Below, piece after piece: positions 59,041 to 64,000 of a stretch of DNA of 64,000 nucleotides. The number at the start of each line of letters is the position of its first letter. Positions within the stretch are counted from its first letter, which is position 1. Source of the stretch: Epiperipatus broadwayi (lineage: Eukaryota; Onychophora; Udeonychophora; Euonychophora; Peripatidae); the NCBI GenBank assembly GCA_028023455.1, contig JAQFVV010006306.1:1575001-1639000 (forward strand). The letters are read 5' to 3'. The position numbers and the translations under genes were made by a program. The notes beneath the pieces are model-generated. The model was given only the letters and a program-made list of their open reading frames with translations. It was not told the DNA's origin and did no database searches.

Positions 59041-60309
59041 ATCATCAAATCATCATAATGAACATGATTTTGTTGCTATGCATGAAAGGTATACGTAATA
59101 GAAAGTGATTATTTAGTCAATTAGAGAAAGTTGTTTTGTTGAGAGCCAAATATAATTAACTTGATTTATTTTATTAATCAATAGTAATATCCTCTCAAGA
59201 GTATTTTTTTTGTGTGCTAATAATATAACATGTTGTTTATTTAGTGTCATGTAGATGAAACATGTAGGCAAAGCATGTGTTCGAAGTCAGAATATTTAAG
59301 TTTTGTTGTTAATTTGTTTTGATAATAGGGATAATCCCAAACTGATGCTCAAAGTTTATTTGATAATTTAAAAACCTGTAAGACAAGTAGTCCAATTGTA
59401 AATATCATGTTAAACCAAATTTATTTTAGTGTAATAAATGATTTGTTTTATTTATTTAAAATCTTAAAACTGTGTCTTGAGTTATTATTGTATACATTCG
59501 TGTTTTCCATTTCCACATCTCCACATTTCATAAATCTATTATAAAATAGATATATTATTTTAGAGTTATAATATTAAATCTGCTGGTGTCTGACAATATT
59601 GTTTTTACTTAATCCAAACATTATAAGGAACATTTGCCACTGGATAAACGTATTAGAAAGATTGCCAAGTTAGTATATTTGTTAGATGATGATATGAAAT
59701 TAAAATACCCTATTTCTGTCATTATCTTATTATTGAAACACAGTAGAATATTTTAGTCAATTTGTTTCATTACATTTTATCATACTTTAGAATTATAACT
59801 TATGGGCCAATGTAGTTTATTTAATTCAACTGTGTTTGTTAAATTCCCTGAGATCTTATTGTTTATTTCTTGATTGGCATTAAAGTAGATGTTTAGATTG
59901 TGATATGCCAAGTCATAGAATTGTTTAGTATTATAATTATAGCAAGCTGATATATGTTATATTTGGATGAAGGAAGAAATTAAGTTTAAAGTATATTTTA
60001 ATAGACTGTACCAATAAACATTATGATTCTTTATCATACAATTAATTAATAAAAAGGATTTACATTATATTTAGTGTTTTGTAATATTTCTTCTTTTATT
60101 CATTTATCATCATATATCTTATGAATTGCCTATAGCCTCCCACTGAGCTGAGCTGAACATAGACTTAATTGAAGAGTCTCAATAATAATTTTGTATTATA
60201 TATCGTTATATTATTCTATTCATTAATAGAACTGGCGCCTGGGCATTTCGCTCATGTAATGTATATGAGTGGTGTTGGGAGTGTAGGTTATAATATATAT
60301 ATATATATT

Positions 60310-60645
60310 AAGTTCCAACCAGTAACCACCTAAACATTCACAGTAAAATATAGTAATCAATATTTCTGACTGCTGTCAAGGCAACCTTCACACCTTTTAA
60401 TAGCAAGAATGGAAATCCATTCTTACTAATGGTCCATTGAATGTATATGGACACTTAAAGCTCGCAACTTGACTACAGAGTATGAAATATTGATACATTG
60501 AAGTTTAAATAAACCTCTTTAAACATGAAATAAACATGTCACTGTAATGCAGACTAATAAATAATCAATTAACATTACAAACTGCAATACTTTTAAATTG
60601 CGCATGTATTATTTAGAAATAATAAACGAAATAGTAATACAGCAA
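60310..60645 (-). mobile_element. Family G unit, cut by PLE2
   Basis: Minus-oriented G copy: CTGCTGTCAAGGCAACC, CCATTCTTACTAATGGTC, AACTTGACTACAGAG, TTACAAACTGCAAT. It stops where the Penelope inverted arm begins at ~60646. Confidence 0.7.
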
Positions 60646-60683
60646 TTAAAAGTCTATAAAAATTATATGTATAACTATAACTT

Positions 60684-60720
60684 CGAAGCGCTTTCACTAC
60701 CTTGTAGCTTTGTCAACTAT
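60684..60720 (-). ncRNA. Hammerhead-like motif, PLE2 inverted arm
   Basis: Minus-strand mirror of 61293-61327: TTGACAA, AGCTACAAGGTAG, GAAAGCGCTTC. Same state of preservation. Confidence 0.5.
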
Positions 60721-61292
60721 CACATTTAAAATGTCAACTTTCCCATAATTCAATGTCAATTTTCCCAAAATTCTGTGATCTTAACATTTGCTGCTTGCCA
60801 ATTAATTAAATTTTGCTTGTATTTATATATTAACATCGCCTCTTTAATTTTTCTTTTATTATTATTTCTTTCAGATAAAAGATAAAACTTTATTGACAAA
60901 TAAAAATTGTATCATTTACAAATGGACATGTAGGTGTGGTAGTAGATATATAGGTGAATCGAGGTGCACATTGGAAAAAAGAACAAAAGAGCATGTATTA
61001 TTATTTAAAAGGGTTCAAAATACGAAACAAAATTTTAAAAATAGTGATAATTTATCAGCATCTGTTTTTTATGACCATAATAAATCATGTATACATGGTT
61101 TTGATTTTGATTATAACAACATAAAAGTATTGGAAACTGAAAGAAATAATAATAAAAGAAAAATTAAAGAGGCGATGTTAATATATAAATACAAGCAAAA
61201 TTTAATTAATCGGCAAGCAGCAAACGTTAAGATCACAGAATTATGGGAAAGTTGACATTAAATTATGGGAAAGTTGACATTTTAAATGTGAT

Positions 61293-61327
61293 AGTTGACA
61301 AAGCTACAAGGTAGTGAAAGCGCTTCT
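61293..61327 (+). ncRNA. Hammerhead-like motif, PLE2 3' UTR
   Basis: TTGACAA (core box, consensus CTGANGA with two changes), stem II GCTAC-AAG-GTAGT, GAAA, palindromic helix III AGCGCT, then T as the cleavage nucleotide. The GAAA/helix III layout is identical to PLE1 and matches the known Penelope hammerheads; core changes make activity unlikely. Confidence 0.55.
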
Positions 61328-61439
61328 AAGTTATAGTTATACATATAATTTTTATAGACTTTTAGTTATTGTATATTCAAATATTTATTTATAAAGTTAC
61401 GTATATTATTTTGAAGAAATACAGACATTGATTTGTAAT

Positions 61440-61910
61440 ATTATTATAATATATATATAAATCATTAAAAACCAGTCAACATTTAGACAATTCCAATATC
61501 AATAACAATCAACAATTTCTAACTGTTGTCAAGGCAACCTCCTTTTTAACGATAAGTGTGGAATCCCATTCTTACTAATGGTCTAATATACTTATATAGA
61601 CACTAAAGATTGCAACTTGACCACAGAGATTGAAATTATTGATCTAAAGAAGTTTAAATAAATCTCTTTAAACAGGTAAATAAAACCTATTCTGAATGCA
61701 GACTTAGAAATAGTCAATTATAACATTACAAACTGCAATTATAAATTTCAACTTGCACTCAAAGTATTACTTAAATAATAAGTGTAATAATGCTCAAGGC
61801 TAGATAGGTTTATAAGTAATCATTAAAACTGAGTCAACACTTAGACAATCCCAATATCAATCAACAATTTCTGTTGTCAAGACAACTTTCTTTTTAACAA
61901 TATATATGTG
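61440..61910 (-). mobile_element. Family G, 1.25 tandem units
   Basis: The block AATCATTAAAAACCAGTCAA...CTGTTGTCAAGGCAACC at ~61443 recurs at ~61812 (AATCATTAAAACTGAGTCAA...CTGTTGTCAAGACAAC), a period of about 366 bp. With 60310-60645 this gives a G array split by PLE2. Confidence 0.75.
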
Positions 61911-62429
61911 TGTGCATGTGTGTATTTGTAAATATTTTTTTGTTTCACAAAAGGATAAAATGCAATAGAATATTTATTTATGTATATTAATATAAACTAC
62001 AAGTTTTAGACTGACTGAAATTTGACTCATAATTTTGATTACTGCCGCAAATGATGCACCCTATATTTTTTAGGCATATTTTGAGGGGGGAGGGTGTCTG
62101 TATATAAGAAAATAGGGTAATTGCATTTATATCAAATGTCAAAAATTTTCAACATAAATACAAATTTAATTACTAAAGATGATTTTGACCTAAAATAAAA
62201 ATAAAAAAAAGTTGTATTTATTAAATAGGCTTATAAAAACAAATGTACCCACTATTCAAATTTTTTTATTAAAAATAGAACTGAAGGAAAGGTATGATTG
62301 ATTGAAATTTGCCTGTAATTAATGTGGGAAATGGGCTTGTTCTGAGAGTTGCATTGATGGAGTGGATCACTTTGATTATGGTCTCTGGGTTTTTGGGTAG
62401 ATATAAATTTATTAGATTAAAGGACCATC

Positions 62430-64000
62430 CATGAAATTGGAAGATCAGTCCATGTATAACATTTTGAATAGGCCTACTGGTGACATCTTATTAATTATAA
62501 GAGCCACGCCTCCCGATGCAGTGGAAGAAAATGAGGTGAAAGAAGCCAAATTCTTCGATCACTTGAAAGCAAAATATAAATCAGCACAGTCTGCTCTTGC
62601 CGAGTACCTTGCTATTAAGAGGGCCCATTAATACCTACAATGTCAGCATTACTGGACTAGAGGGTACCTTCACTGGGTCCTTGACTAGGGCAAAAGACCT
62701 CAGACCCCAACATCAATTGAGGTGCAGGGAAACTGCTACTCTACCTCTTCCATGTTGGCCAGAATCAGGGAGTTTTATTCCCTAAAATTTCAGCCATTAG
62801 GGATAATGCCTGGAAAAAATTTGCCTCGGTCGACGCTGCCCCCCACAAGATTACAAATGGGGCTAATTTTACAGAGATTAAGGTCCCTCTTGGACAAAAC
62901 CCATCCTGGCCTGCATGAAATTTCAAAATTTCTTTTATACCATCTGCGCACATTTATGGTGCCAATTATACTAAACATCATAAACTTCCTTGCTGATGTC
63001 AGTCAGGAAGCCTTGGGCATATGTCCAATCATTATGGTACCCTTCATCAAGGAACCTGAGAATTCATTGGTTCTCGAGAACCTTCAGCCTATTTCCATGG
63101 TGCTGCTTATGATTATGATAAAGATTATTGAGGGCCTTATAAAAGAAGACATCCAATACAACATCATTGGATGCCTCTCTCCTTATCAATTCACAAAGAA
63201 AGGTTGCTCGACTGCTGATTCTGTCAGCCAATTTCACCTCATCGTTGATCATGATGTATGCAGAAGGAAATCCCAGCCAGTTGTGGTTCAGCTTGAGTTC
63301 GCTGGAGCCTTCAATTGCGTCATAATTGATATACTGCTTGGGGTACTGGTGAGGCTCAAAGTGCCCAAGGCATACCTTCAGATCATAGAGGACCTCCTAC
63401 AAAATCATTGGATGGCTGAGTATCTCCAGGATTTAGGACTTGTGTTTCCATCCCACAGGGCTCATCACTGAGCATCCTCGTCTTCATGGCCTATGTGAAC
63501 CCCTGCTTCTAAGCATTGAGGCTGCCCTAGCAGGGATAGCCATTCCTGTGCTTGGAGAGCATATGCCACATCACCTATATGGATGATATGGTGGTGTTTC
63601 TCTCCTCTGGTAGAAAGCTCACAAGACTTGAAGAGCTCCTAGACCAGTTTGCTCATGAATTTGGTCTGAGGGTCAATGAAGGCAAATCGGTAATGTGGTC
63701 CATCTTGACAGGGAAGCAAATCCCAGGCAGATTCATAGCAGCCCTTCAGGGCTTCTTGGGATTACATCTTGCATTCCCCCTCAGTCATGAGAAGATACAT
63801 GGAGAAGCTATTCACCAAAATCGAGAAAGCAGTTAACTCACTATCCAAAATTTACCTCTCCCTTTTGTGCAAGGTTTCCCTACTTAATTCTGTAGTATTT
63901 CCCAAAATCACATACTATCTAGCCGGCTTTTTACCCAGCACCACCTTCATTGAAAGGGTCGAGACTTTGTAGGAGGCTATGCTGGGGAAAGGAGGCCCCT
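62430..64000 (+). pseudogene. Non-LTR reverse transcriptase fragment, broken, runs off the window
   Basis: GC content jumps at ~62430. Frames 62431-62631, 62722-63471, 63552-63836 and 63769-63972 carry RT blocks in order: MVPFIKEPENSLVLENLQPIS (the KPG/NYRPIS block), LSPYQFTKKGCSTADSV (the QxGFRxGxST block, degraded), VQLEFAGAFNCV (DFxKAFDxV, catalytic Asp lost), an AGHRxQGSPLS-like stretch near 63455, and ITYMDDMVVF with the catalytic Asp pair at ~63580, then GLRVNEGKS. The order and YMDD box suggest a LINE of the Tx1/NeSL/R2-like side; the clade is uncertain. At least two frameshifts and a lost catalytic Asp make it inactive. It is unrelated to the RTE at 48.6 kb. Confidence 0.75.

Larger units (their letters stand above)
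54700..60300. other. AT-rich region, no gene recognised
   Basis: Low-complexity sequence with only local tandem duplications (57353, 58381 and ~58890). The frame at 55531-55749 has no recognisable domain. Confidence 0.5.
60646..61378 (+). pseudogene. Penelope-like element fragment PLE2 (GIY-YIG endonuclease, inverted 3' arm)
   Basis: The sense part (60875-61378) encodes a 120-residue C-terminal endonuclease: IIYKWTCRCGSRYIGESRCT with LEKRTKEH is a clear GIY-YIG domain (Tyr, YIG, Arg, His in order), followed by a Lys-rich tail to ELWES. The RT domain is absent. The left arm (60646-60874) is an inverted copy of the last ~230 bp, so the element has outward-facing 3' ends, as PLE1 does. The 3' UTR repeats AATTATGGGAAAGTTGACAT twice in tandem and then carries a hammerhead-like motif in both arms. 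Endonuclease frame is open, but the element as a whole is incomplete and non-autonomous. Confidence 0.85.

Noticed and set aside
61440-61910. Hammerhead core in family G (CTTGACAACAGTTAGAAATTG)
   Set aside because: The boxes are too close for a stem II and no helix I or III can be drawn.

Overview
The window is AT-rich, repeat-dominated nuclear DNA of an invertebrate animal. It holds one apparently intact protein gene and, otherwise, layers of retroelements in various stages of decay. The metazoan assignment rests on an intronless rhodopsin-class GPCR, RTE-type LINEs, Penelope-like elements with GIY-YIG nucleases, Ty3/Gypsy pieces and tRNA-derived repeats. The phylum cannot be fixed from the sequence. 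No bacterial-style operons, rRNA genes or CRISPR arrays are present.

Layout. 1-3.2 kb: AT-rich with nothing recognised, then a ~880-bp palindrome (3165-4045). 4465-5406 (-): the GPCR. 6.1-9.95 kb: repeat family A, a broken LINE, and repeat family G. 10.3-11.3 kb (-): Gypsy gag/protease remnant. 11353-11987: a family T element bounded by a perfect 12-bp target duplication. 12-13.6 kb: nested foldbacks. 14.5-17.6 kb: Penelope fragment PLE1, an RTE tail, and T and A copies. 18.25-19.5 kb: tandem array of 14 tRNA-like units. 20-23.5 kb: hairpin C and a cluster of A copies. 23.8-33.35 kb: segment bounded by diverged inverted repeats, with T, A and foldback elements inside. 34.4-39.6 kb: D, A and T copies, a nested LINE and a Gypsy RT piece. 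40-46.2 kb: unassigned sequence, a 38-bp x7 minisatellite, an ~0.8-kb duplicated block and a palindromic T copy. 47.5 kb: (ATT)n. 48.6-51.0 kb (-): long but broken RTE LINE. 53.6-54.4 kb: second copy of the duplicated block. 54.7-60.3 kb: AT-rich. 60.3-61.9 kb: family G units split by Penelope fragment PLE2. 62.4-64.0 kb: GC-richer broken reverse transcriptase running off the window.

Main result. Two short, high-copy, protein-less families (A and T) each carry a full type-I hammerhead self-cleaving ribozyme signature: CTGANGA core, stem-loop II, GAAA, a very short self-complementary helix III, the cleavage-site nucleotide, and a two-part helix I that pairs on both sides of an internal loop. 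In both families the insertions are about 1.2-1.4 tandem units of a 456-bp monomer, often with an inverted partial copy attached, and with 12-14 bp target duplications where the ends can be read. This is the organisation expected of retrozymes (non-autonomous retroelements copied from self-cleaved, probably circular RNA). The two Penelope fragments have the same inverted-arm layout and also carry hammerhead-like cores with a palindromic helix III (AGCGCT), which makes Penelope-type enzymes the obvious candidate for mobilisation. Several other local families (B, C, D, E, F) have partial versions of the same core.
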